A stretch of 64,000 nucleotides of DNA from Scleromitrula shiraiana (lineage: Eukaryota; Ascomycota; Leotiomycetes; Helotiales; Sclerotiniaceae), in NCBI GenBank assembly GCA_028455995.1, contig JABELC010000014.1, positions 868,001 through 932,000 of the forward strand, in the 5' to 3' direction. Shown here piece after piece: positions 37,034 through 47,685 of this stretch (its first letter is position 1; each line of letters begins with the position of its first letter). The notes beneath the pieces are model-generated. The model did no database searches, was not told where the DNA came from, and saw only the letters and a list, made by a program, of their open reading frames with translations. The position numbers and the translations under genes were made by a program.

Positions 37034-38028
37034 ATTTGTTGAGTAGATAGTATCACAAGCATCACAAGCATCACAAGCATCTAATTGTGAGGGTGGGGAA
37101 AATGCGAGGAGCGGATTAGACAGAAAGCTGGGGGCTATTTTTCGTCTATAGGCCAACTAATGAAACTTAAGTAAAAAATCAAGAACAAAATTTTCTTACA
37201 AGTATTTCCATCACCCATGCATATGGATCATGCTAGATAACTAGATAGATATCATGGGTATTTATGCATGAATGCGGGGTACATTTGCTGGAAAAGAAAC
37301 TTGTCATCACAAGGCGAGCTAGTTCATTTTCTAATAACTATTCAAAAAGTGAGCATTCAAATATCTTGTATAAATTTCTATTAGATATTTGTATAAATAT
37401 ATACATTCAAATACCTTTATGTTGATATAATTATCAATACGTATCTAAGAATTAGAGATTTAAATCCGGATATATAACGATTGTTTGTTAACTGAACGGA
37501 TATTTAAGGTGTGTACAGCTCGAGGGGTTCAAAAAATGAGTTAATCCATTTTTGAATGCCTATTCAGACTATGGACATTCAAATATTTTTTCAACTTAAT
37601 TTGTATTCAATGTCTAAATACTGTATTCATATGTATCAGATATCTTACTTATGAATGTCTACTTTAAACAGACGCACTGAAATAAGAAGATATATAGAGG
37701 TTGCATGTTGGTTGAACGGACATTTAAGAATTCAAGAGCTGGATAAATAACAATGAGATGGTACAAGTTACACCTTAGAAAACTCGAATATCTTCTTCCA
37801 CTTTCTGCATGATTTTTTTTCTTTTGCTTTCCATTAGACTCGATTGTGCAGTAGATTTCAATACAATAGAGATTCCACACATATACGAGAATGTTACCTA
37901 CAGCTCAGGTCAAGCTCCTAGGTGGAGCCTTTCAAATACCTTAACAAATGCTACCGCAAGAAGATTTCCATCATCAAATGACCACCAGCTGAGTCACAGG
38001 AATATATCAATAACGGAATAATCCCAGA
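37034..38028. repeat. Spacer with two copies of the dispersed GAACGGA repeat
   Basis: ACTGAACGGATATTTAAGG...CAGCTCGAGGGG (37490-37530) and GTTGAACGGACATTTAAGAATTCAAGAGCT (37711-37740, written in parts) repeat a unit also seen at 44163-44200 and, weakly, at 28788. They lie in AT-rich sequence with ACATTCAAATA pieces. The ATCACAAGC unit occurs three times in tandem near 37050-37080. No gene. Confidence 0.55.
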
Positions 38029-38589
38029 ATGTCAACTCCACTGACCGAGTTCCACAAATTCCCCAACCTTCCCGCCAAACTTCAACGTCACATCTGGTAT
38101 CTCTTCTCAATCCGACCCCAAATGATTCCCATATCCGCTATCAACAAGCCACCTATTAACCTACCTCTCTTATCTGCATGTCGCACCTCGCGAGACATCT
38201 TCCTACGAACACGTACCCCTCGTCCAATGTTTATAAGATACAGACCTGACGCAAACTTCCGGTATGCACTTCACTATGCCTGGTTCGTTGGCCAACGAGA
38301 TATTCTTGTGTTACACAGCGTGGATGATATAGTTCAGTTTTTACTATTAAGAGAATCAGCACCCTCAAGATTTCCTCATGTTGAAAAGGTTGCTTTGCCG
38401 AAACATACACAGAGACTGCGGAGGACGGTGTGTTATCTTGCTTGCAAAGCTTCTTATATGACGGAGGATTTTTGGTATGCTCAGTACTCTAAAATCCGCA
38501 GATTAGTTGTTTCTGTGCCAGAGTTACCTAATTTGCGTCCTCAGAATCAATGGAAAGCGACGGTTTTGCCGCGGCCTGGCGGGATATGA
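38029..38589 (+). CDS. 2EXR domain protein
   Basis: A single uninterrupted frame of 186 residues. Residues 7-30 (FHKFPNLPAKLQRHIWYLFS) match the F.FxxLPxELRxxIW core of the fungal 2EXR domain, followed by PLLSACRTSRDIFLR, the usual second helix pair. The remainder (YAWFVGQRDILVLHSVDDI, RRLVVSVPELPNL) fits the beta part of these proteins. 2EXR proteins are numerous in Leotiomycetes and Sordariomycetes and have no established function; an F-box-like role is sometimes suggested. Shorter than most members (200-400 residues) but with no stop or frame break. It follows two pseudogenes, so its retention is notable. Confidence 0.8.
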   Translation: MSTPLTEFHKFPNLPAKLQRHIWYLFSIRPQMIPISAINKPPINLPLLSACRTSRDIFLRTRTPRPMFIRYRPDANFRYALHYAWFVGQRDILVLHSVDDIVQFLLLRESAPSRFPHVEKVALPKHTQRLRRTVCYLACKASYMTEDFWYAQYSKIRRLVVSVPELPNLRPQNQWKATVLPRPGGI

Positions 38590-38777
38590 CCTAAATAACT
38601 AGCTTTAGAAGATGAATGGATAGGATATTTTCATTACTGAGCAACGGATGTTGTTCCTGATGATGTATATCTAATACCGAAATGAAAAATATTAATAAAG
38701 AGCCCCTGTTAAACCGTTCTGCTCACCCCCCCAGATACTTTGTTCTCCCTCAAATAATGGCTTCTCTAAAGTACCAA

Positions 38778-41068
38778 TCAAAATACTGCCCTGTGAACCA
38801 CTCTACCAACCTTCAGGGCCCTCCCCTTTGTATCTAGTTCCTTCCAACTCTTTACATCCATCCTCTCCAACTGATTAAGAGCGGCAATTTCCTCATCAGT
38901 TGGTGGCTGAGATCTCCCTGTATCAAAATCCATCTCTGAGTATGGTACTAACTTTGTCTAGTTTGCTTGTAAGTCATCGGTCATTCAGGAGTAGCGAAAT
39001 GAGTGTAAGACATACTTTCTTAACGAACTTCCATACTCCATATAAAATGAAGAAGACGGGTACTCCGATATACTGTATTTATGATTAACACACCGCGAAC
39101 GATTAAATTAGAGCGGGGTTAAAGAAAAACATACCACAGCAACAATGTTAGCCCAAGCAAACGGTCTGGTTGTAGCAGCTACGTAACCTTCTCCAATGAT
39201 GATGAGAAATCCCATCAAGAAAGCGAAAATCGACGTATAAGGGAAAATCCCTGCTTTGAAAGGTAAGTCCGCTAGGGAGTTATTCTGATGCATCCATCCG
39301 ATGCGGAAACGAATATGCACGAGGCATTGAGACATATAGATTAGGAGGTTGCAAATAGCAATTCTGGAACTGTGTTAACAAATTAGAGTGACAAGAATGT
39401 CGGTAAATACATACAAATTGTAGAGCCAGGTAAAAACAACACCTTGTCCGAAGATAGCACCGAAGAAAGCAAGAAATCCGATGAGAACACTAACAGCCAT
39501 GGCAGGGAGTGGAACACCATTCTTTTGCCATGTGGATGCGAAAATCTTAGGAGCTTGTCCATTTTTTGCCAGGGCAAAAAGAATGCGAGAACTAGCATAC
39601 ACCTGAACTCTATGAATGTTTTATTCTCTTAGATCAATGAATGGGAGAAGACTTACACTAGTATTTCCAGCACTAACTACAGCAATTAGAATAGCCGCGT
39701 TCATTAGACTTGCAGCTGCGGCGATACCTGCATCTTTGAAGACAAGAGTAAATGGTGAGACGGCAATATCCCTGGCCGAACCAGTGAGAAGTGATGGGTC
39801 TGTTGATTCAATATTGATACTCTGGTAAAACATAATTAGTAGGTCCTCTAAGTAAACGGAGAATACATACAATGACAAAGATGGATCCAACATAACACAA
39901 CAAGATGCGACCAACAGTGCCCTTGATAGCTCTCGGTACGTCTCTATATCAAATATTGGATCAATATTCAAATCTTCAACAGAGGTTACGCCGCCAGAAC
40001 AACTCACCTTCTCGGATTCTTAGCTTCACCCGCAGTTAAACCAACTAATTCAGTACCACCATAACTCAAAAAAGCCGTACATAATGCGGAGAGGACACCA
40101 GGCCATCCTGCAGCGAAAGGAGCACCCTCGGTAGAAGATTTCCAATAATCAAATCCTTTCGCAGGGTGGCCAGATATTCCACCACCATTGAGAATCAATC
40201 CCACAAGGATAAATATGATAACAACTAGGACTTTCAAGAAGCTAAAGAAAAACTCTGCTTCGCCAAACCATTTCACTCCGAAGAGATTAATGACTAGAAA
40301 TGAATTAGTCAAATGATTCAGATTACGATGTTGCAAAAAGATCTAGTACTCACAAATAATGACAACTAGAAATACCAGAGCCCATACCCAGGTGCCAATA
40401 TCCGGAAGCCAATACGATATGATAATCCCCGCGGAAGATAACTCAGCAGGCAACGTAAGTACCCATAAAAACCACTATTCAAGTCATCAGTGAACTTCCA
40501 GAGACATATCCAAGTTATTCGAAACTCACATAAGACCAACCTTGCGCAAACCCCAACGCAGGATCAAAGAATCTATCACCAAAAGCGGCAAATGACCCGG
40601 AGACTGGAAAAATCGTAGCGATTTCTCCAATCTTTAAGTAGTAATTATTAGAGACACATTTTCCCATAGGTATACAGACAATTGGGATTTCAATCCTAAC
40701 TCACAGTGGCAACAACTAAATAAACGAATATCCCCGAAATAATAAAAGCCAACACAGCACCGACAGGTCCAGCAGTCGCGATCGTAGCCCCCGATATAAG
40801 GAAGAGACCAGTTCTTTAAGGATAAAGCCAACAAATCAGTTAAGTCATTCTTTGAATATATCAGACAATAAGTGGAATTTTGAATACCCGATAGTTCCTC
40901 CTACAGCCAGCATACTAAGATGTCGACTTTTGAATTCCCTGTGCGTTTCGCTTCCCCATTTTCCCTGGTCTCCAGTAACTTCACCCTGCTTCAATCATCT
41001 GCATCCGCGGCCACAACAGTAGCAACATCTTTCCCATCGAATTTGTCCATGTGGAAATGTTCCGTCAT
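38778..41068 (-). CDS. Amino-acid permease (APC superfamily, YAT type), possible N-terminal frameshift
   Basis: Eleven exons with GT-AG junctions can be traced: 40813-40705, 40631-40530, 40474-40354, 40293-40008, 39943-39871, 39821-39657, 39602-39415, 39369-39135, 39072-39016, 38957-38778, plus a first exon ending at 40888. Signatures include HREFKSRHLSMLAVGGTIG, GATIATAGPVGAVLAF, LSYGGTELVGLTAGEAKNPR and VYASSRILFALAKNGQAP, giving about 12 membrane segments; it imports amino acids at the plasma membrane. Odd point: the natural start (ATG at 41068, MTEHFHMDKFDG) runs into TGA near 40996, and the frame that continues into HREFKS is off by one; no GT-AG intron fits. One missing base would explain it (565 residues expected). 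Otherwise translation would begin at ATG 40913 (513 residues) without the cytoplasmic N-tail. The transport core is intact. Confidence 0.8.
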
Positions 41069-42209
41069 GTTCGATTTTCAAATTGGATGTCCAAGTAAGA
41101 ACCGGAAAATGAACTTACTGAATTTTTTACTCAATATTCAACGTAGTGGAGATTTGCCCCATATAGATATACTTTTGGAAAGCCCATACAACTTATCTAT
41201 TGATACCAACCCATGTCCCATCCTTGGTGCGGGGAAACCACCCCATCTTTGGAATTGGTTGTATATCATTCATTTTGGTCCAATCTGTAACTTTACAGCA
41301 GCGCAATCTCTAATCTCTTATCAGTACCATCGGTACGGTCAAAGAAGCATATCTACAATTGCTAGAGATTCAAAGCTTGCCCCTAGTTTTTCGAAGGAAG
41401 AATAGGAGTCTTATCTTATATCACGTCTAAGCGGTGTCTAAAATACTTGTTCTGAGAACGCGGAAGCGGATACGGAGGCGGAGATAGATAATAGATTGTA
41501 GATTACTGAGATATGTACGATATCAACCAAAATATCGATATCTTACATCATAATAGAGTGCTTTAAATTGTAGCCCCTTTTATGATAGTAGGTGATCTAC
41601 TACGGAAGATTGTAGCCCAAGCCTAGAACCATATGACATCCGACGGTTTACTAGAATCATAGGAAATAAAACATTGTTAGAGTTTTCTTAAACAGGCTAA
41701 ATTGGCTAAATCGAATATAATAAAAACTTAGTTTCAATTTCAATTTTAATTTTCATTTTTATATTATTGAATTAAAATCTATTTTATACGATTTTTATAA
41801 TTATTGCCAGCCTTAGATACTACAAAAATATCGCTAAGATTAAAAATCATATAATGTTCAATTCAGTTTAGTTTTTAGTCTTTATCTTTTTGATCTGATC
41901 CATGCTTCCCATCTATTAGTTAGTTACATGGTATAAGCTTAACACAAAGACCATCCGAGAGCATAAGTTACACGGAAGATACTAGTATCAGACGAATCGG
42001 TTCCGATTGCCGTGGAATTCCCGAGGAGTGGAATGACTCCCTTCAGTTGACTCAACTCCCAACCCCGCCATCATTACATCGAATTGAACAAAAAAAGATA
42101 AATACAATTAGAACAGAGAAGCTTCCAATCGAGTTTCATCTACTTTATTTTGCAAAAGAAAAAAGAAAAAAGCAAAAATACCTACGTGAACAGAAAACAA
42201 GACATCATC
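41069..42209. promoter_or_regulatory. Divergent region between amino-acid permease and AKR-RidA gene
   Basis: 1.14 kb between divergent start codons. It is AT-rich near 41690-41870 (TTTCAATTTTAATTTTCATT). No motif I can name; co-regulation of the two genes is possible but not shown. The plus-strand frame 40920-41405 is antisense to the permease 5' end and is rejected. Confidence 0.5.
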
Positions 42210-43936
42210 ATGGCTCTTCCGAAACCCGAACGAACTATCATTGGCGACTCACTTGAGATACCACGCATGATTAACGGTCTATGGCAACTTGCCGGAGGTC
42301 ATGATGAACATGTTGATATAGCAGCTGCTGCTGGGGCTATGAAACCTTTGTAAGTGATTAATCATGTTTGATCTGCTACAGACGACAATATTAATAATGA
42401 CTGCACGCTGTAGAATAGAAGCAGGACTAGATGGTTTCGACATGGCGGATCATTATGGTGATGCGGGTAAGAAATCATGACCTATTTCTAGAAAGAAGAA
42501 CTCCAATTGACTCAAAAATTATAGAGCTGGTAATGGGCCAACATAACACATCATCCACCGAGAAAATGATCGCATTTACAAAATGGTGTCCGCCCGAAAA
42601 TGGGATAACAACATTCGAAAATGCAGAAGCAGCCGTAGACTTGGCATTGAAAAGAATGAAACAAGAAAAAATCGCACTGATGCAATGTACACATGCCCCT
42701 CTCATTTCGAAAGAAAACTACTAAACAATCTATGAAAAAGATCATGCCTGGGACTACACAGACGATAGTTACATCTATAATCTCTCTCATCTCCGTACTC
42801 TTCAAAGCCACGGGAAAATAGGCCTAATAGGATTAACCAACACCGACGCCGCCCATCTAGAACTACTCCTCGACTGCGGATTTCAAATCGCCACAAACCA
42901 AGTATCCTGCTCTGTAATAGATCGTCGATATAGTAGAGGTCGTCTCTCAAGAATATGCACAGAAAAAAACGTCGGTACTCTCGCATATGGTACGCTTCTT
43001 GGAGGATACCTAAGTGAGAAGTGGCTTGGGGTTGAAGAACCCAAAGATGATGAGACATTAAACTGGAGTTTAAAGAAGTATTTGAGGTTTATTAAAGCGG
43101 CTGGGGGATGGGCTGCATATCAAGTAGTCTTAGAAGCACTTTCTCATGTGGCAAAGAAACATGGTGTCCCAATTGCAGCGGTAGCGACTCGGCATGTTTT
43201 GGATCTTCCAGGTGTGAAAGCTGTGATTGTGGGGTCTAGATTATCTGCTTCTTCGGATAGGTATACGGCAAGTAATTTGGCGGCTTTTAGCTTCAAATTG
43301 GACGAAGAGGATAAAGAATTGATTGCGAAGGCCCAGGAGGGTTTGGAAGATATTCCAGGGGATTGTGGGGATGAATATCGACGAGCGCCATTTCTTACGG
43401 CAAAGGGGGATTTGAGCGATCATTTGAAAGAGACAGAGCAAAACATTAAAGTAGCAAAGGCTGTGGAAGCAGGAGCTCGCATAGAATATTCGTCTGGTAG
43501 TAAATGGGAACCAATAGCCGTAAGTATATCTCCTCGTTCGAGATGACAGAACTGATCATTTTCATAGAGCTACTGCCGTGCCGTTAGAACTGGCAATGCG
43601 ATTCGTGTATCTGGGACCACGGCAAACTCTCGAATTCCAGATATCCCAGTATTAGGCGGACACAATGTAAGGAGTCAAACTGTGGCCGCGCTGGATATTA
43701 TCGCACGTGCTCTTAAGGCTTTGGGCGGTGATCTATCAGACGTGGTTCGTACCAGGATTATGGTGCAAAAAGACGAATATTGTGATGGAGCATGTTTAGC
43801 GCATGGCTGGGCCTTTGAATGTGTTGGAGTAAGACCAGCTAATACCCTTGTGGTTGCGGGTTTGATTGGCCCAGAATATCTGGTAGAGATAGAAGCGGAA
43901 GCGGAATTAGGACACAAACTTGTTGTGAGGATCTAA
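42210..43936 (+). CDS. Aldo/keto reductase - RidA (YjgF/YER057c/UK114) fusion
   Basis: Five exons (42210-42349, 42414-42466, 42525-42686, 42741-43519, 43568-43936) give 500 residues in one frame. Residues 1 to ~370 are an aldo/keto reductase: GLWQLAGGH, DGFDMADHYGDAE (the AKR Asp-Tyr pair), FTKWCPPE with the Lys of the active site, HAWDYTDDSYIYNLSHL, and cofactor-end sequence AVIVGSR. From ~379 a RidA domain follows: AIRVSGTTA, LGGDLSDVVRTRIMV and TLVVAGLIGPEYLVEIEAEA; RidA proteins hydrolyse reactive enamine/imine intermediates. The exon-3 junction uses donor GTACAC and an AAG acceptor, so it is the least certain. Exon 5 is essentially the RidA domain, suggesting gene fusion by exon joining. 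The reductase substrate is unknown. It faces an amino-acid permease. Confidence 0.85.
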
Positions 43937-44475
43937 CAATTCTGATATTGCGGATATAAGCTATTCAATTCTTCAATATCCATTCTATAAATGTTCGGAC
44001 GTTTTTTCTTTGAAGATTTATGTTAAGTATGAACATCGAAGTATTTTTCATTTTAATATATATGTAGAATATAGATATTCAAATGTTTTTTGTTTCAATA
44101 TCTATAGAGAATATAAACATTCAAATACTAAAATGTATTATGTCTACAAAATTGGGTATAAGTTGAACGGACATTCAGAAGTTTAACAGCTCGATAGATC
44201 ATAGTCATAATCATATTTATTCGCTTGAATATAGAGGAAGAATCATAAAATAGGAAGTATGTCGTAAATAGAACTCAGCATAATGTGAAGAATGATTTGC
44301 TGTATATGTTACTTCAACAAGACAAGCCAGTTATCAAAACAGGCGATTGGCACAACTGATTGCCAAATTATACAGGCCAAATGTCATTGAAGTCGGCTTG
44401 TATAAGTATATAAGTTTCAAAAATACTGGACGTAACAAATAAACATTTGGAAGAAATTTTTCATTCGGAAAATCC
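43937..44475. repeat. Spacer with dispersed AT-rich repeat
   Basis: It contains GTTGAACGGACATTCAGAAG and TTTAACAGCTCGATAGATC (44162-44200), the clearest copy of the repeat also seen at 37490 and 37711, preceded by two ACATTCAAATACT/AGATATTCAAATG pieces. No gene. Confidence 0.6.
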
Positions 44476-44955
44476 TTAAAAGTCTGTAACTCGTCCATTA
44501 TAACTCCAATCGCCTCTCTCACCCGAACTTCCCCACCTGAGAGGCTCATTCTTTGGTCCGCCGACTTCTCCTGTCTTCGGATTTACATCTCCTTCAAATT
44601 CTGGCTTTGCACCTCTTCTAATATCCGGATGTAATTCGTCTCCCTTCCCCGTAGCTGCTACTCTTGCATTTACAGCTGCTAACTCGATGTCTTCCTTTTC
44701 TTTCGCAATTGTAGCGGGTGATTGATTGATTTGTGGTTTCGGTCTAGATGAGGCGATCGAGGAATTAACCGCGACTTCAGGCTTAGGTGTACTGAATGCG
44801 CCAGTAGAGGATCTTTGTAAACGTTCAAATTCTTCTTGCTCTTTTGGTGGTAGACGTGGCGGGGAAGGTCCAGGTGCGAAGGCCCCTCGACGACTCGATT
44901 GAGTGAAGAGGCGTCGAGATGGAAGAAGGAATCTTGGTGGTAGAAAACGAGACAT
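44476..44955 (-). CDS. Succinate dehydrogenase assembly factor 4 (DUF1674)
   Basis: A single exon of 159 residues from the ATG at 44955. The N-terminus MSRFLPPRFLLPSRRLF is rich in Arg, Ser and hydrophobics with no acid, a typical mitochondrial targeting sequence. The C-terminal 40 residues carry the family signature: EFEGDVNPKTGEVGGPKNEP, then LRWG..GDWSYNGRVTDF. SDHAF4/Sdh8 binds flavinylated Sdh1 in the matrix and helps it join Sdh2. Upstream in-frame Met codons (45054) would add 33 residues lacking targeting character, so I prefer the internal start. Head-to-head with tryptophan synthase. Confidence 0.88.
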   Translation of the reverse strand: MSRFLPPRFLLPSRRLFTQSSRRGAFAPGPSPPRLPPKEQEEFERLQRSSTGAFSTPKPEVAVNSSIASSRPKPQINQSPATIAKEKEDIELAAVNARVAATGKGDELHPDIRRGAKPEFEGDVNPKTGEVGGPKNEPLRWGSSGERGDWSYNGRVTDF

Positions 44956-45252
44956 TCTTGTAATATATCTTTGATATTTAGATTGATGATTTAAGGGATC
45001 GTTATAGTGATTGGGAGATTGTTGTTGTGGCAATAGTTGTCTGATGTTTCTCAAGTTTATATGAGCATGGTAATGATTGAATATTATGTAATTCTCTCTA
45101 TAAATGGAATACTGCCGGGCGGTGTATGGAGGGGCGATTCTCTTATTGAGTCACTACTTAGAAATATTTCCGTTATCAAAGGAACCAATATAATTTTCAG
45201 AACTTCTTTCTTTCAATTCATAGAAATCTTTTCCCTCTCAAACTTTGGCAAT
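44956..45252. promoter_or_regulatory. Short bidirectional promoter, SDHAF4 / tryptophan synthase
   Basis: Only 297 bp separate the two start codons, so both promoters share it. A TGACTC-type Gcn4/CpcA site would be expected for a tryptophan gene; TGAGTCA occurs at about 45148-45154 (TTATTGAGTCACTAC), about 100 bp before the ATG, and fits that consensus. Confidence 0.6.
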
Positions 45253-47685
45253 ATGGAGCATTTGAAAAGGCAATTCGCACAATGCAAGGAGGAGGGAAGG
45301 GTATGTTGTCCTTTGATCATTAAACATCCAATTGCTAACAAAAAAAGCCCGCCTTGGTAACTTATATTACTGCGGGTTTCCCAAAGCCGGAGTCCACAGT
45401 TGATATCATGCTAGGCATGGAGGCTGGTGGTGCAGGTAGGTACACTTCCTCCTGTTCTTTTCTCGGTCATTGCTAACTCACTACTGTAGATGTCATTGAA
45501 TTAGGTCTTCCTTTCACAGACCCAATTGCAGACGGACCTACAATTCAAAAATCAAACACGGTTCGTATATTCCAATGAATTATAATTGGCCACATTCTTA
45601 CAAGTATATTTGTAGATAGCCTTGAAGAATGGAGTCACAGTCACATCAGTCTTACAAATGGTACGGGATGCACGAAAGAAGGGATTGAAAGTGCCAGTTC
45701 TTTTCATGGGATATTATAACCCTATGTTAAGTTACGGTGAGGAGAGATTATTAAAGGATTGTAGAGAGGCCGGTGTCAATGGCTTCATCGTCTGCGATCT
45801 GCCTCCAGAGGAAGCTGTAAGCTTCAGGAAATACTGCACAAGTGGAGGGTGAGTCATGGATTTTACCAAACCGTCATGTACACTGCTTACATTTACATTC
45901 ATCCAGACTCTCTTATGTTCCCCTAATCGCTCCATCTACCACAGAATCTCGAATGAAACTCCTCTGCAAGCTCGCCGATTCCTTTATATACGTTGTTTCT
46001 AGAATGGGTGTTACAGGAGCTACGGGTACAATGAATGCAGGACTACCAGATTTGCTCAGACGAGTAAAGGAATACTCTGGAAATGTCCCAGCTGCTGTCG
46101 GATTTGGTGTTAGTACTAGAGACCATTTCTTGAGCGTTGCTCAAATCGCAGATGGTGTCGTTATTGGAAGTCAAATTATTACTACAGTAACCAATGCCCC
46201 CGCCGGGCAAGAAGCAAAACACGTGGAAGAATATTGTGCGGAAGTATGTGGGCGACGTGGTGCCCCCAATGGTGGTTTAACCAGAGAAGTTGGTATTGTA
46301 GAGGCATTGGACGCAGCTCACGAACCGACTAACGTTACCGTTGATGCTGTCATTCGGGAGACTGGACCAGAGCCTGGATTGGCCGATCAACTCGAAGCTC
46401 TGAATACAGATGCTCCAATTGATCCGGAGTTATTGTCTCAGAGGTTTGGAGAATTTGGTGGACAATACGTCCCGGAATCTTTAATGGATTGTTTATCTGA
46501 GTTAGAACGAGGATTTAATGCTATCAAGGATGATCCCGCATTTTGGGAGGAATACAGAACATATTACCCATGGATGGGACGCCCAGGCCAGCTACATGAA
46601 GCCGAAAGACTCACAGAATATGCCGGTGGAGCGAAGATCTGGTTGAAGAGAGAGGATTTGAACCATACCGGAAGTCACAAGATCAACAACGCTTTGGGAC
46701 AAATTTTACTCGCACGACGTCTAGGAAAGACGGAGATTATTGCTGAGACCGGTGCTGGTCAACACGGTGTGGCTACAGCAACTGTTTGTGCCAAATTCGG
46801 TATGAAATGTACCATTTATATGGGTGCTGTAAGTTTTAAGCTCTAGCCTCTCCTATTTCGTGTGTGCTAACAATTACTTAGGAAGATGTAAGAAGACAAG
46901 CTCTCAATGTTTTCAGAATCAAACTTCTCGGTGCATCAGTTGTTGCTGTTGAGGCTGGTTCTCGCACGCTTCGTGATGCGGTTAACGAGGCAATGCGCGC
47001 ATGGGTTGTTAAGCTCGATACCACGCATTACATTATTGGTTCAGCGATTGGTCCTCATCCTTTCCCAACTATCGTCCGAACTTTCCAATCTGTCATTGGC
47101 AATGAGACTCGTGCTCAAATGCTCGAAAAACGTGGTAAACTCCCAGATGCTGTTGTTGCTTGCGTTGGTGGCGGTAGTAATGCTGTAGGCATGTTCTATC
47201 CTTTCTCCAAGGACCCAAGTGTTAAACTCCTTGGTGTCGAAGCAGGTGGAGACGGTATAGACACAGATCGCCATTCGGCTACCCTTTCTGGTGGAACTAA
47301 GGGTGTTCTACATGGTGTCCGCACCTATGTCCTCCAAGACAAGCATGGGCAAATTTCAGATACCCATTCTGTTTCTGCCGGTCTTGATTACCCAGGTGTT
47401 GGTCCAGAATTGAGTTCATGGAAAGACAGCGAGCGTGCTAAGTTCATTGCCGCAACTGATGCTGAGGCATTCAAGGGCTTCAGATTGATCAGTGAGAAGG
47501 AGGGTATAATTCCTGCTTTAGAAAGTGCTCACGCGATTTGGGGAGCAGTTGAGTTGGCAAAGACTATGGATAAAGATCAAGATGTTGTTATTTGTTTGAG
47601 TGGTAGAGGAGACAAAGATGTACAAAGCGTTGCGGAAGAATTGCCTAAACTAGGTCCTTCAATTGGATGGGATTTGAGATTTTAG
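45253..47685 (+). CDS. Tryptophan synthase, bifunctional alpha-beta chain
   Basis: Six exons (45253-45300, 45348-45435, 45490-45560, 45616-45848, 45907-46828, 46882-47685) give 721 residues. The N-terminal alpha barrel shows ELGLPFTDPIADGPTIQ with catalytic Glu and Asp, VPVLFMGYYNPML, and the phosphate-binding GFGVST. A ~60-residue linker leads to the beta chain: FGEFGGQYVPESL, LKREDLNHTGSHKINNA with PLP-binding Lys405, AETGAGQHGVATA and the phosphate loop GGGSNAVG. The enzyme makes tryptophan from indole-3-glycerol phosphate and serine, passing indole through an internal tunnel. Fusion in alpha-beta order is the fungal form, and the length is normal (about 700-720). Called TRP5 in budding yeast and trpB or trp-3 in moulds. 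Intron 1 is short (47 nt) and uses an AAG acceptor. Confidence 0.97.

Noticed and set aside
40920..41405. 161-residue plus-strand ORF
   Set aside because: Antisense to the amino-acid permease 5' region, with no family features; the opposite strand carries conserved sequence.
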